64,000 nt of DNA from Dendrolimus kikuchii (GCA_019925095.2 CM034410.1:16412436-16476435); one strand, 5' to 3'. Shown: positions 1 to 9,589, counted from the first letter of the stretch. The notes: generated by a model not told the origin, from the letters alone. Translations and numbers: made by a program.

Positions 1-110
1 TGCGTGCAAAATTTCAGCTCAATCGGAAACCGGGAAGTTGGTCAAATTTAACTTGCAAGATTCCACCCGAACTTACATATATCCACATACATCCATTGCA
101 AGTTAAATAA
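1..110 (-). mobile_element. M element fragment
   Basis: The window opens inside an antisense copy of the left part of the M family (TGCGTGCAAAATTTCAGCTC), which matches the sense sequence at 30400-30430 and 52730-52760. Confidence 0.7.
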
Positions 111-1225
111 AAGCTTGTAGCACAGGAAAGTTAAGAAAATGATAAATTATATTAATAAAAAATATATAATAGAAAACTAAACCTAATGGATCATTTTCAT
201 CATATTTTTACGAGTATTCAAAAACCCGGTCAACTTCGGAGCGCTGTAAAACCCAGATAATGTAATAAAATTTTCAACACACTTGCTCATAAAGTGGCTC
301 TATGGTCACCGCAATTAGGCACAGAATGACACCCATTATCAAACTGTGAGTAAAAAACATTATAACTCACTAGTGAGTTATAGATTTTTTTTTTTAATTT
401 TATTGGTTGAGTTGCTTTGTTCTTAAAAAAGTTTTTTTTTTCAAAAAAAAATATCGTGTTCTATAGAACAAATAAATTAATGTTCCTATTGCTTGCTCAT
501 TTCATGCAACTTCTTATTTAAATAGATAATTTTAACTCGTACGTGTTTAATAAATAAAACTTAAATACTTAATAACTTTTTTTTATCTACTAAATAAAAT
601 GAGTTTTTCTTGTTATTTTATTCACAAGTGTGTTGAAAAACGTCGTATGATACACGTGTGTATTGATGATTACCGTCCTCGGCTCTCTTAAGACCCTCGC
701 CTACGGCTCGAGTCTCAATGGCGCCTCGGCGGTAATCACCAATGTTACACACTAGTACCATAATGTACTATAAACAAATTAGTTGAAATTATTTGGTAAA
801 AAAAACCCTTTATAAGATTGCTCAGATGTCACTTTATTGTAAAATGACCAGAAAAAAAGTTTAACGCCCAAAAGAAAATTTGTTCAAAAATGTTCAGTTG
901 TTTTTGTTTATAACTTTTCTATTTTTCATTTTATGATAAAAAGTAATAAATATAAAGTTGTAGATAACTTAATTTTCTGCAAATAATGTTTTGTAACATT
1001 TTCTGTAGGGTTGCTAGTTTACAAGATACGGCACAAAACCTCTTTCTACTCCTTTTCCAAGATGGCGGCCGGGGGACGAGGTTGGCGACCCCACAAACTT
1101 GAACTTAAGCTTATACTAACCCCCCCCCCCCACATCAATTTAATAAAATTGCGTTCTCTGATAAGCGCAACCCTAAATGTAACTTTTCAAAGGCCTATAA
1201 ATATTACCGTGCCTTTTAATGATAG
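111..1225. other. AT-rich sequence, no gene recognised
   Basis: Low-complexity AT-rich DNA. A GC-richer island is at about 665-735 (GACCCTCGCCTACGGCTCGA), a CAAGATGGCGGCCGGGGG stretch at about 1058, and a C-run at about 1121-1131. I find no exon for TM1-TM4 of the receptor. Confidence 0.5.
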
Positions 1226-1736
1226 TGTTACGAGTGTGGGACTCGAATTAAAATGCCGTTGGAATTGCTATAGAATTTATTAGAACTATACAAACACGTA
1301 TAACATAGGTACAAATATAACTAGACACTACCAGTACAAACTGCACGATTCAATAACACGCGCAGAGTCCGTCACTATATCGCTTGTCGAATGTACGTCT
1401 TACTTGTATCGTAGTCCTCGCTCGACTGCCTCACCCCTCCGTTCGGGCATTGTTTTATAGTAAACTGTACAATACACAATGGAAGCTCGTGGGCTGGGTT
1501 CTTCCAAGAAAATGTAATTTGCACACCTGCGAACGGCCAACAAAGTCGAAAACAATAACAATAAGGATTAGTTCGACACTAATGACGGCCGTAAATTAAG
1601 TAGAAAAACAATAGCATGTTTTTCTTAATTAAAAATTCTAAACACAAAGTAGACAAAAGAATTCCTAAATCCGAGAAGGCAATAAACCGCGCTTTTACGA
1701 CCGGCAGGTGTGCGTATTTCTTGTCGGTATGTAACA
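1226..1736 (-). mobile_element. LTR-A, solo LTR
   Basis: Starts TGTTACGAG and ends GTAACA on the + strand. Read on the - strand it has a TATAAAA box near 1455 and an AATAAATTC poly(A) signal near the end. The TGTTAC...GTAACA form is that of gypsy-type LTRs. Flanks ATAG/ATAC are not an exact duplication. Confidence 0.7.
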
Positions 1737-1762
1737 ATACTAAATAAATCCCTTTTTCACAG

Positions 1763-1904
1763 ACATCCCGGAATTCGTGGTCCTCCAAGTGCAGCGAAAA
1801 ATGCAGCTTCGCTTCAACGTGCAGTACTTCATGCAGTGCGCTTCCACTTGGTCAGACGAAAGTGACCTGAAATGGCACATCATAAAGGCGCTTTTCCTCT
1901 ACAC
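1763..1904 (+). CDS. Neuropeptide GPCR, exon for second extracellular loop and start of TM5
   Basis: Seen: the exon follows a pyrimidine-rich CAG acceptor and ends at a GTGAGT donor. It starts with two bases of a split codon, gives 46 whole codons, and leaves two bases (AC) that the next exon completes with G. The peptide runs from IPEFVVLQVQ through FNVQYFMQCASTWSDESD to KWHIIKALFLYT. The cysteine in MQCASTW is placed like the ECL2 cysteine that bonds to TM3 in class A receptors. Known: this layout and the IVRVLWRSDNIPG motif of the next exon resemble allatotropin and orexin receptors, Gq-coupled peptide receptors of the plasma membrane. Inferred: TM1-TM4 lie upstream of the window. Subfamily is tentative; a trissin-type or orphan peptide receptor is possible. 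Confidence 0.8.
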
Positions 1905-2046
1905 GTGAGTACCGTACTTTATTTTCTAGTGGGAGACGAGATCAACTCAACTCGTTAGTATGTCTGTCAGTTGCAAACGCATATAAAGTTTCTGAATTGA
2001 TATGGATTTAATATGTTTGGTCTCTACTAATAAATTCTCGCTTTAT

Positions 2047-2391
2047 AACATACATACATACATAACTTCACGCCAGTTCCCTTGCGGGGTAGGCACGAAC
2101 AACAAAGTGCCATTTAGGCTTATTCTTACACACCTCACTTGCCTCTTTGACATTCATAACTCTTGTCATGCAAGCTCGTCTGTTCTTAAGGCTCCTGACA
2201 TCACCTTCTGCTAGTACACGATCAATTTGATCATGGAAGGTGTGTCGTGGCCTTCCACGACTTCTGCATCCATCCACTTTTGCATTGTATATCTGTTTAG
2301 TCATTCTTTCATCATGCATTCTTTCCACATGCCCGAACCACCGGAGCATTCCTTTCCTTACCTTCACCCCGACACTCTCTTTCAGACCAAC
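2047..2391 (-). mobile_element. LINE-T 3' end
   Basis: 5'-truncated LINE whose antisense frame reads LRWFGHVERMHDERMTKQIY and RSRGRPRHTFHDQIDRVLAE and stops just before a TATG-type tail. TCTCGCTTTAT occurs on both sides (2036-2046 and 2392-2402) as target duplication. Confidence 0.85.
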
Positions 2392-2447
2392 TCTCGCTTT
2401 ATTAATTGTTTTTTTGTCTGCAATTCATTTACCATTATCAAATCTAT

Positions 2448-2449
<2 letters not shown>

Positions 2450-2518
<69 letters not shown>
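2450..2518. repeat. (TA)n microsatellite
   Basis: About 34 TA units between a LINE-T copy and an H3 pair. Confidence 0.95.
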
Positions 2519-2521
<3 letters not shown>

Positions 2522-2910
2522 CCTTCTGTACGTGTGTTGACAATGAACTCCTCCTAAACGGCTGGACCGATTTGAATGAATTTTTTTGTGTGAGTTCAAG
2601 TGGATTTGAGGATGGTTTAGATTCACAATTGAACCCGGTAGGTGGCGCTGCAATCGGGTTCTAAATTTTATTTCTTCAGGGCAGTACAATGTCTGGCGGG
2701 ACAGCTAGTCATTATATATATAATTCTTCTGTACGTGTGTTGACAGTGAACTCCTAAACGGCTGGATCGATTTGAATGAAAATTTTTCTGTGTGTTCAAG
2801 TGGATTCGCGGATGGTTTAGATTCACAATTGGACCCGATAGATGGCGCTGCAATCGGGTTCTAAATTTTATTTCTTCAGGGCATAACAACGTCTGCCAGG
2901 ACAGCTAGTA
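2519..2910 (+). mobile_element. Helitron-like H3, two tandem copies
   Basis: Two copies of about 190-200 bp (2519-2710, 2711-2910), each with CTGTACGTGTGTTGACA, TTAGATTCACAATTG and GGCGCTGCAATCGGGTTCTA, each ending GGGACAGCTAGT or GGACAGCTAGT. The second seems inserted at the end of the first. Confidence 0.65.
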
Positions 2911-3107
2911 TTGTATATATTGTTGTTGCTATGTGTGTTGTATTGCCCATGGTGACTTCACATTATGGTCCCAGACGGAATGACAACGCTAGGTCATTGT
3001 TGGCAGTTGGGCAGTATTTGAATTACTTGTAATTAAAATACAAGTACATATTTTGTATTTGTATTTCCAAACTTATGTAAAGTATATACAACCATATGGT
3101 TGTATAT

Positions 3108-3610
3108 ACATACATACATAACTTCACGCCAGTTCCCTTGCGGGGTAGGCACGAACAACAGAGCGCCATTTAGGCTTATTCTTACACACCTCACTTGCCT
3201 CTTTGACATTCATAACTCTTGTCATGCAAGCTCGTCTGTTCTTAAGGCTCCTGACATCACCTTCTGCTAGTACACGATCAATTTGATCATGGAAGGTGTG
3301 TCGTGGCCTTCCACGACTTCTGCATCCATCCACTTTTGCATTGTATATCTGTTAAGTCATTCTTTCCACATGCCCGATCCACCGGAGCATTCCTTTCCTT
3401 ACCTTCACCCCGACACTCTCTTTTCAGACCAACTCTCTTTCTTACTTCGGTATTACGAACGCGGTCCGTGAGCGTCACTCCGCAGATTTTGCGCAGTGCT
3501 CGCATCTCGACCGCGTTTACTCTACTTTCATGCTCTCTCTTCCATACCCAACTCTCGCTTCCATACGTGAGCGTAGGTACCAGCACCGCGTTGTGTATGG
3601 CAAGCTGGCC
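3108..3610 (-). mobile_element. LINE-T 3' end, longer copy
   Basis: Includes more of the reverse transcriptase C-terminus (VPTLTYGSESWVWKREHESR, RALRKICGVTL) as well as the WFGHVERM and GRPRHTF segments. The frame is broken by indels. The 3' tail is TATG repeats at the left edge. Confidence 0.85.
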
Positions 3611-3679
3611 TGGCTAGCCTAATAGAAAGTAATAGAATAATAGTAAATAATACAATAATAGTAAGTAATACAATACAAC

Positions 3680-3785
3680 AGTAAGTAGTCATTGGCAAAT
3701 CTTCTGCGCGCGGCTTATAATTAGTGTATAGTAAATTAATTAAGTTTAAGTAAATAATAAATTAAAAATATTTATACTTAAAAAA
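3680..3785 (+). repeat. Short dispersed repeat
   Basis: CATTGGCAAATCTTCTGCGC and CGCGGCTTATAATTAGTG recur at 57450-57545 in antisense and at 57605-57665 in sense. A-rich end; possibly a SINE-like fragment. Confidence 0.5.
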
Positions 3786-3847
3786 AAATTATTTCGAATA
3801 TTCCGATCTCTCTCCAGAAGGCTTTAAACAATCCTTTTTTTCACCAG

Positions 3848-3972
3848 GTTTCCACTATTCCTTATGATGATTGCGTACTGCCAGATTGTGCGGGTTCTGT
3901 GGAGGTCAGATAACATCCCTGGCCACACCGAATCACATAAACTCTGTACCACACCGACTGGACAAAACAACT
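3848..3972 (+). CDS. Neuropeptide GPCR, exon for TM5 and third intracellular loop
   Basis: The exon lies between a TTTTTTCACCAG acceptor and a GTAAGT donor. Joined to the previous exon it completes a threonine codon and reads FPLFLMMIAYCQIVRVLWRS, then DNIPGHTESHKLCTTPTGQNN, which is the second half of TM5 followed by a short basic third loop. The proline and tyrosine of TM5 (FPLF, IAY) are at the expected class A positions. The exon ends with one base of a split codon, so the next exon must begin with two bases. The next exon found (7257) begins with only one base before its frame, so direct splicing would shift the frame and hit a stop within ten codons. A TM6 exon is therefore missing between them. 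Confidence 0.8.
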
Positions 3973-4055
3973 GTAAGTGCAGTCTTTAAAGCTTATCTAC
4001 TTAATTTAATTGCCTGGCACTTTTAAAATTGTTATTTTTTGAATGCTACAATATT

Positions 4056-6977
4056 TTATTCGTACAGGAACGAAGAAATTATACATGCCCTGCGGCCGGG
4101 TGGCCGCAGGTCGTCAGCCCACCGGGCTGGAGGGCGTCCTACGCTACGTTTGCCGAGACGTGGTCTCCACTCCAGGACTCGTTTGCTCCATCGGCCGTCG
4201 GTCCTGCGACAGACGTGACCGGCCCACTGCCACTTCAACTTGCTAATTTTGCGAGCTATGTCAGTTACCTTCGTTCTCTTACGGATGTCCTCATTTCTGA
4301 TTTTATCCATAAGAGAAACACCTAACATAGCTCGCTCCATAGCCCGTTGAGCGACTTTGAATTTGTGGACCAGTCCCGCTGTCAGTGTCCATGTCTCGGC
4401 ACCATATGTCATGATGGGTAGGACGCACTGCTCGAAGACTTTCGTCTTCAAGCATTGCGGAATGGTCGACGAGAAGACATGTCGAAGATTACCGAATGCT
4501 GCCCAACCTAACTGGATCCTCCTATTGGCTTCCCTCTCGAGGCCGTGTTTGCCTACCTGGATCTTTTGTCCAAGGTATACATATTCCTGCACAACCTCAA
4601 GAGGGGAACCATCGACGTTTACCGGTCTCGGCATGACATGTTCGTTGAACATGACTTTCGTCTTGTCCAAATTCATGCCGAGACCGACCCGTCGGGAGGA
4701 TTCATTCAGGCTGTTCAGCATGTCGGTAAGTCCCTCCAACGTCTCTGCAAAGACGACAATATCATCAGCGAAACGTAGGTGGGAGATGCGCTCGCCGTTG
4801 ATGTTGATGCCCCGTTCATTCCATTCCAGAGTTTTGAAGACATCCTCCATCGCGTTGGTGAACAGTTTCGGGGATATGACATCCCCCTGTCTCACCCCGC
4901 GACGTAGAGGTATAGGCTTCGCCCTCCGGTCCTGGATCTGAACGGTCATCGTTGCGGCATCATACAGACATCTCAACACCTCGATGTATCGCCAATCGAT
5001 ACGGCATCTCTGCAGAGACTCTAGAACAGCCCAAGTTTCGATAGAGTCGAAGGCTTTTTCGTAGTCCACAAATGCCATACACAGCGGCTGATTATACTCC
5101 TCGGTCTTCTGTATAATCTGCCGAACAGTATGGATGTGGTCTACGGTGCTGTAGCCTTTTCGAAACCCAGCCTGTTCCGGTGGTTGGAACTCGTCAAGTC
5201 TTCTGGCGAGACGATTCGTGATGACCCTCGAAAACAACTTGTAGACGTGGCTCAAGAGTGAGATGGGTCTATAGTTCTTCAAGAGGGTCTTATCACCCTT
5301 CTTGAAGAACAAGACCACCGCACTCTTGGTCCACGCCCTTGGCACAGTGCCCCGGAGGATAACGGAATTAAAGAGCTCCGCTAAAGCCTTCAGGATTGGG
5401 ATCCCTCCCGCTTTGAGGAGCTCAGTTGTAATACCGTCGTCCCCCGGAGCCCTGCCATTTTTAAGTTGCCCGAGTGCCGTCCTAATCTCGCCAATGTCGA
5501 CCTCCGGGATATCTTCCGTATAGTGGCGCGTGAGTGGTGCACGTGGATCATTAGCGCCTTGAACCGAAGGTCTTTCCGCCCGCGAAGAATACAATCGCCC
5601 GTAGAACCGTTCCACCTCCGCTAGGATCTCAGAGTGAGACGTAAGCTCCCTGCCATCTGCTGTCCTCACTTTTGCAAGATGGCTTCTCCCCAATGGTTTT
5701 AAGAAAACTTTGGACCCCCTATTCTGCTCTATAGCAGCCTGAATGGCTCGCGTGTTTGAGCAGCGGAGGTCCCGTCTTACAAGTTTTCTTATCCGTTTAG
5801 AGAGAGCCCTATGCTCCGGTGAGGCAAAAAGAGTAGATGGCATCTCACGTCTCATCCTCATGAGATCCAAGGTTTCGGTGGAGAGTTCAGAGCGTTTGCT
5901 TCTTCGCATAGGTGGAAAGTGCCTTCGGCCCAGCTCTCGCATTGTTTTCACCACGTTGTCGGTTATCTCGTCAACATCGCCAGTGGTTTCCAGCGATTCG
6001 AACCGATTTTGCAGTTCCAGCTGGAACTGTTCGGACCCTAAAATAATCTGGGGCGGCGTAGGTCGGAGATTAGACTTTATCAGGCGGAGTCTTTCAGCTT
6101 TGAAGTCGATATTTAGAGTGCCTCGTACAAGTCGGTGGTCACTGCCGGTATTAAACCTGTTGACCACTGAGACATCTCTAAATATGTGCTTCTTGTCCGC
6201 CATGATAAAGTCTATCTCGTTCTTTGTCACAGTATCGGGGCTCTGCCAGGTCCACCTCCTTTGGAGCTTCTTCTTGTAGAACGAATTCATCAAGAAGAGC
6301 CCCTGCATTTCGAGGAAGTTGACCAGCATTTGCCCCCTGTGATTTCGGCGCCCCAAGCCATAAGGTCCGATTTTCGGTTCGTCGCATTCTTGTACTCCCA
6401 CTTTGGCGTTGAAGTCCCCCATAACAACGTTGTAGTGTGCGGAGGTCGTCCCATGTATGGCTTTAGTGATATCCTCATACATGGCCTCAACCTCCTCGTC
6501 AGGGTGTGCCGAGGTCGGCGCATATACCTGTATCACCTTCAGGGAGTACCTGTTGGTGAGTTTTAGTACTAGGTACGCTACCCGGTTCGACACACTGCTG
6601 ACTTCCACAACGTTGTTAACGAGGGACTTGTTGACAAGAAAACCGACACCACCCTGGGAGGCCTTATCACCTTCTCGGAAGTAGAGCAAGTGCCCGGACT
6701 CCAGGGTTATAGTATCCTCCCCCTCTCTTCGGACTTCAGATAACCCTAGAATGTGCCATTTGATATGACTTAACTCTACTTCCAATTCCGCGAGGTGATT
6801 ATCCAGCCTGATCGTGCGTCCATTGTACGTTGCCAGTGTCAGTTGGTTACGTTGGCAGCCTCCCGTAACCCGGAGATTTCTAGCACCCTCCTCCCCGTAG
6901 TTACCCCGACCGCTGCCGTAGCCGGGACTAGCGGGGCCGCCGGGAACTAAGGGCCATGGTCTATGTTTGCGTTTCAT
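4056..6977 (-). CDS. RTE retrotransposon polyprotein: AP endonuclease and reverse transcriptase
   Basis: The 973-residue protein performs target-primed reverse transcription: an apurinic-like endonuclease nicks target DNA and the reverse transcriptase copies element RNA there. Endonuclease motifs appear in order over residues about 45-290: LATYNGRTI, LGLSEVRREG, YAPTSAHPDEE, VMGDFNAKVG, NEIDFIMAD and GSDHRLVRG. Reverse transcriptase motifs follow over about 500-800: APGDDGITTE, NYRPISLLS, QAGFRKGYST, AFVDYEKAFDS, GVRQGDVISP and the catalytic FADD. The C-terminal part contains LPIMTYGAETWTL and GRPPARWADDL. The last residues after WADDL come from the shared terminal tail, not from the usual longer RTE ending, so the C-terminus looks shortened. 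The frame has no stop or frameshift, which suggests a young copy. Confidence 0.9.
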   Translation of the reverse strand: MKRKHRPWPLVPGGPASPGYGSGRGNYGEEGARNLRVTGGCQRNQLTLATYNGRTIRLDNHLAELEVELSHIKWHILGLSEVRREGEDTITLESGHLLYFREGDKASQGGVGFLVNKSLVNNVVEVSSVSNRVAYLVLKLTNRYSLKVIQVYAPTSAHPDEEVEAMYEDITKAIHGTTSAHYNVVMGDFNAKVGVQECDEPKIGPYGLGRRNHRGQMLVNFLEMQGLFLMNSFYKKKLQRRWTWQSPDTVTKNEIDFIMADKKHIFRDVSVVNRFNTGSDHRLVRGTLNIDFKAERLRLIKSNLRPTPPQIILGSEQFQLELQNRFESLETTGDVDEITDNVVKTMRELGRRHFPPMRRSKRSELSTETLDLMRMRREMPSTLFASPEHRALSKRIRKLVRRDLRCSNTRAIQAAIEQNRGSKVFLKPLGRSHLAKVRTADGRELTSHSEILAEVERFYGRLYSSRAERPSVQGANDPRAPLTRHYTEDIPEVDIGEIRTALGQLKNGRAPGDDGITTELLKAGGIPILKALAELFNSVILRGTVPRAWTKSAVVLFFKKGDKTLLKNYRPISLLSHVYKLFSRVITNRLARRLDEFQPPEQAGFRKGYSTVDHIHTVRQIIQKTEEYNQPLCMAFVDYEKAFDSIETWAVLESLQRCRIDWRYIEVLRCLYDAATMTVQIQDRRAKPIPLRRGVRQGDVISPKLFTNAMEDVFKTLEWNERGININGERISHLRFADDIVVFAETLEGLTDMLNSLNESSRRVGLGMNLDKTKVMFNEHVMPRPVNVDGSPLEVVQEYVYLGQKIQVGKHGLEREANRRIQLGWAAFGNLRHVFSSTIPQCLKTKVFEQCVLPIMTYGAETWTLTAGLVHKFKVAQRAMERAMLGVSLMDKIRNEDIRKRTKVTDIARKISKLKWQWAGHVCRRTDGRWSKRVLEWRPRLGKRSVGRPPARWADDLRPPGRRACIISSFLYE

Positions 6978-6985
6978 GTTTGGGC
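4061..6985 (-). mobile_element. RTE-type non-LTR retrotransposon, near full length
   Basis: A single long reading frame with endonuclease and reverse transcriptase fills the element. Its 3' end (left end on the + strand) carries a terminal stretch of about 50 bp, CCGGCCGCAGG through CGTTCCTGTACG, that is nearly the same as the end of the 19 R repeats in this window. The 5' end lies just upstream of the start codon near 6977-6985; no target duplication was identified with confidence. It occupies the GPCR intron where a TM6 exon is expected. Confidence 0.85.
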
Positions 6986-7020
6986 TTCAAGTGACAAAAT
7001 GAATCATTGTAGTGATTCAT

Positions 7021-7092
7021 AACTTGAAGTTTTACGGGCAGATTGTTAATGTACTTGTCCAATTCGAAAACCTGCCCGTAAAACTTCAAGTT
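7021..7092. repeat. Perfect 21-bp inverted repeat (hairpin)
   Basis: AACTTGAAGTTTTACGGGCA(G) at 7021-7041 pairs perfectly with 7072-7092 around a 30-base loop. It lies between the RTE and the TM7 exon, just left of a TTCGG-rich repeat. Confidence 0.8.
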
Positions 7093-7099
7093 AAAATTT

Positions 7100-7188
7100 T
7101 AGAATTTCGGCCGAATGCCGAAGTTCGGCTCGAGCTGCCGAAATTCGGTCAAACCGAATGTAAAACGAATTTCGGCCCATCCCTATTC
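7100..7188. repeat. TTCGG-rich repeat fragment
   Basis: Alternating GAATTTCGGCCGAATGCCGA and AAATTCGGTCAAACCGAAT motifs in both directions, ending AATTTCGGCCCATCCCTA. Resembles the end of a small transposon; ends not defined. Confidence 0.45.
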
Positions 7189-7256
7189 CTTAGTAATTTT
7201 TCCGTGCTTCAACGTAGTATTAAAATGAGTATTAAATCGTATTGTGTTTCAATCAG

Positions 7257-7369
7257 GGTGGCTTACGACGTCCGCCAGAGCGACGTGATGACCTGCATCG
7301 CGCTGATATCGCACGTGATGTGCTACGCCAACTCAGCTGTCAACCCCCTTATTTACAATTTCATGAGCG
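7257..7369 (+). CDS. Neuropeptide GPCR, exon for TM7 with NPLIY motif
   Basis: The exon is preceded by TTTCAATCAG and followed by GTATGT. It encodes VAYDVRQSDVMTCIALISHV and then MCYANSAVNPLIYNFMSG. This is the third extracellular loop and TM7; NPLIY is the class A NPxxY motif. It ends with one base that combines with GT of the final exon to give glycine, so the junction with 33242 is in frame. The expected start of this loop, just after TM6, agrees with loss of the TM6 exon immediately upstream. Codon use is GC-richer than the surrounding intron sequence, which supports it as real coding sequence. Confidence 0.85.
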
Positions 7370-7479
7370 GTATGTATTAATAACTTAAAAAATACAATTG
7401 ATAACAAAAAATAAACTAAGTTATAAATAGTACAAGCTAAGTTATAATTAGGTTTGGGACTATTGGTGCCTTTTTTATT

Positions 7480-7682
7480 TAGCTATGTGGTGCGGTTTTT
7501 TAACTATCCCACGGGAGCTGTTTAATTTTTCAGGATCAAAAGTATCCTATGTGTTGATCAGGGATATATGCTACCACCATACAAAATTTTATTGAAATCG
7601 GTCCAATCGTTTCGGAGATTAGCCGGTACAAACAGACAGACAAACGGACAAACAAAAAATTTGAAAAAAATCAAAATTAGTT
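7480..7682 (-). repeat. Dispersed Helitron-like fragment
   Basis: ACTATCCCACGGGAGCTGTT, AAATCGGTCCAATCGTTTCG and the ACAGACAGACAAACGGACAA tract are typical of short lepidopteran repeats. The ends are not clear. Confidence 0.45.
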
Positions 7683-7837
7683 CTATTTCACCTCTTACAT
7701 CCCCCTGACTCGGTTTTTAGCATATTTTTTTTTTCATTGTACAGAAATTCGACCTCTACAGTTTTATTATATGTATATAAATAGTGTAGTTCGTAGTTTA
7801 TTTTTAAGATTATATTTATTGTAGTTTTATAAGATAC

Positions 7838-8047
7838 TAGCTGTCCCGGCAGACGTTGTTCTACCCCGAAGAAATAAAATTTACAACCCGATTCCAGCGC
7901 CACCTACCGGATCCAAATGTAAGCTATCCTATCTTGCAAGTCGGACCAAACTGCACACGGTGTGCGAATTTGATCAAAATCGGTTAAGGAGTTTAGGAGT
8001 CCATCGCGGACAAACAACGTGACACGTAATTTATATATATCAAGATT
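7838..8047 (-). mobile_element. Helitron-like H3
   Basis: CTAGCTGTCCCGGCAGACGT at the left is the 3' end; the CCCGATTCCAGCGCCACCTA block matches the other H3 copies in antisense. Confidence 0.6.
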
Positions 8048-8185
8048 ATGTCATAAAAAAATTCTGTTAAAAAAAACTAATAAATCTTAAAAAAAAGTGT
8101 GAAATACAAGCACAAAAATTGGTAACAATTTCAGCTTTAAGAAAATGCAATAAAGTTAATTTGAATGTTTCTCAAGTTGTCTATG

Positions 8186-8262
8186 CAGGCCACGATTCGA
8201 ATCCGTGACATTTGAATGAGACCCGTATGCCTTAACTATTGAGCCAAGACGGGTTTTATATG
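8186..8262 (-). repeat. tRNA-like SINE head
   Basis: On the - strand GGCTCAATAGTTAAGGCATA resembles a tRNA A-box region and GGATTCGAATCGTGGCC a T-arm with box B. It is probably a SINE remnant of another family; no sound acceptor stem is visible. Confidence 0.45.
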
Positions 8263-8293
8263 TTGCTAAATTAAACAAGGAAGAATTAAACAA

Positions 8294-8505
8294 GGTGTGT
8301 CGTGGAAGGCCACGACACACCTTCCATGATCAAATTGATCGTGTACTAGCAGAAGGTGATGTCAGGAGCCTTAAGAACAGACGAGCGTGCATGACAAGAG
8401 TTATGAATATCAAAGAAGCAAGTGAGGTGTGTAAGAATAAGCCTTAATGGCGCTCTGTTGTTCGTGCCTGCCCCGCAAGGGAACTGGCGTAAAGTTATGT
8501 ATATT
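8294..8505 (+). mobile_element. LINE-T 3' end
   Basis: Sense copy beginning in the CGTGGAAGGCCACG segment and ending at AAAGTTATGTATA. The first bases extend a local palindrome (GGTGTGTCGTGG with CCACGACACACC). Confidence 0.8.
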
Positions 8506-9061
8506 TTTACATGCTCATCCTTGTCTATCTGTAGATTGTGTAGAGGATCATAATATGAAAATTACTAAACGGATTTTAATGAAACAGTGACTAACCACTG
8601 CGGGGGAAACGTAGCGGTGGGGTGTGGGATTCGCCACGTTGGGGTGAGAGTGGTACCCCCGAAGATGTACCACTGCCACTAAACCCCTCGGTGCTCCTTG
8701 CTTCGGCTTATGGCAGAGGTATGGGAAGATGGAGATGCGGAAGCCCAACCAACCCCCGAGCCTGGCAGGAGCTAGCTTATATTATTATCCTGGTTCATAA
8801 TTTTTTCATCTCGATAAATGACGCCGTTCCCGCGGGATAGGCGTACGCTTCTCCTGAAAATTGCGATTTATATTTTGAAATGAAACTTCTATATATTCTG
8901 TTACGGCCGCGTGGAAGTGCGGCACAAATTAAATTAAATAATTTATTTCTTTTCATTACGTGATAAAATTAAATGAATTAACAACCTTGCGACCAGATAA
9001 CTTACCTGTAAAACGAATCATTTCGGGCCCCGGCCTGTATATTTGTATAAAATTTTTTATA
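8506..9061. other. No gene recognised
   Basis: Contains a moderately GC-rich block, 8590-8780 (GTGTGGGATTCGCCACGTTG, CTCGGTGCTCCTTGCTTCGG), of repeat-like character, then AT-rich sequence. Confidence 0.4.
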
Positions 9062-9586
9062 CCAATATATAAAGCTGAAGAGTTTGTTTGTTTATTTTAA
9101 ACGCGCTAATCTCAGGAACCGCTGGTCCGATTTGAAAAATTCTTTCAGTGTTGAATAGTACGTTTATCGAGGAAGGCTATAAGCTATATTATATTTTCAA
9201 AAAATTAGGGATCCTTACTAAAAGTCCAATAATGTAACCCAAGGTGTAAAAAAATGACCCGAAAAAATCCTTACACCGCGTGCGCTGCGAAAACTATTGA
9301 TTATAGAACAAAACAATGTACTACCACTTTGCAGAACATATAATTGTCTACAAAAAATATTACGTAACCATATGTCTAACTATTGTAGTTATCTCACAAT
9401 AAGTCATTTCTTTTATTTTTTTAAATAATTAGGTTAGATAGCCCATTTATCGAGGAAGGCTATATATCATCACGCTAAGACCAATAGGAGCGGAGCACCA
9501 ATGAAGAATGTTTCAAAATCGGGTGGTTTTTTCCAACTTACTTTTTTTTACTATTCCACGTGCACGAAGTCGCGGGCAGAAGCTAG
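9062..9586 (+). mobile_element. Helitron-like H1, long form
   Basis: AATATATAAAGCTGAAGAG at the 5' side and CGCGGGCAGAAGCTAG at the 3' side. Non-autonomous; no Rep/helicase. It carries the longer middle section (AGGGATCCTTACTAAAAGTC) also found at 16674 and 29378. Confidence 0.7.
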
Positions 9587-9589
9587 TAG

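Noticed and set aside
1056..1075. AAGATGGCGGC motif as a promoter element
   Set aside because: An isolated match to a YY1-like motif with no nearby first exon or transcript evidence.
2227..2689. Open frames of 79-145 codons with long IYIYIY runs
   Set aside because: They are the translation of a (TA)n microsatellite joined to LINE-T or H3 sequence.
5302..6684. Several + strand frames of 70-180 codons
   Set aside because: They are antisense shadows of the RTE polyprotein.
8186..8262. Possible tRNA gene
   Set aside because: The A- and B-box-like parts are present, but no acceptor stem pairs properly; it looks like a SINE head.
8294..8321. Palindrome at the start of a LINE-T copy as a transposon end
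   Set aside because: Most of it (CGTGGAAGGCCACG) is the normal LINE-T sequence; only seven bases are extra.
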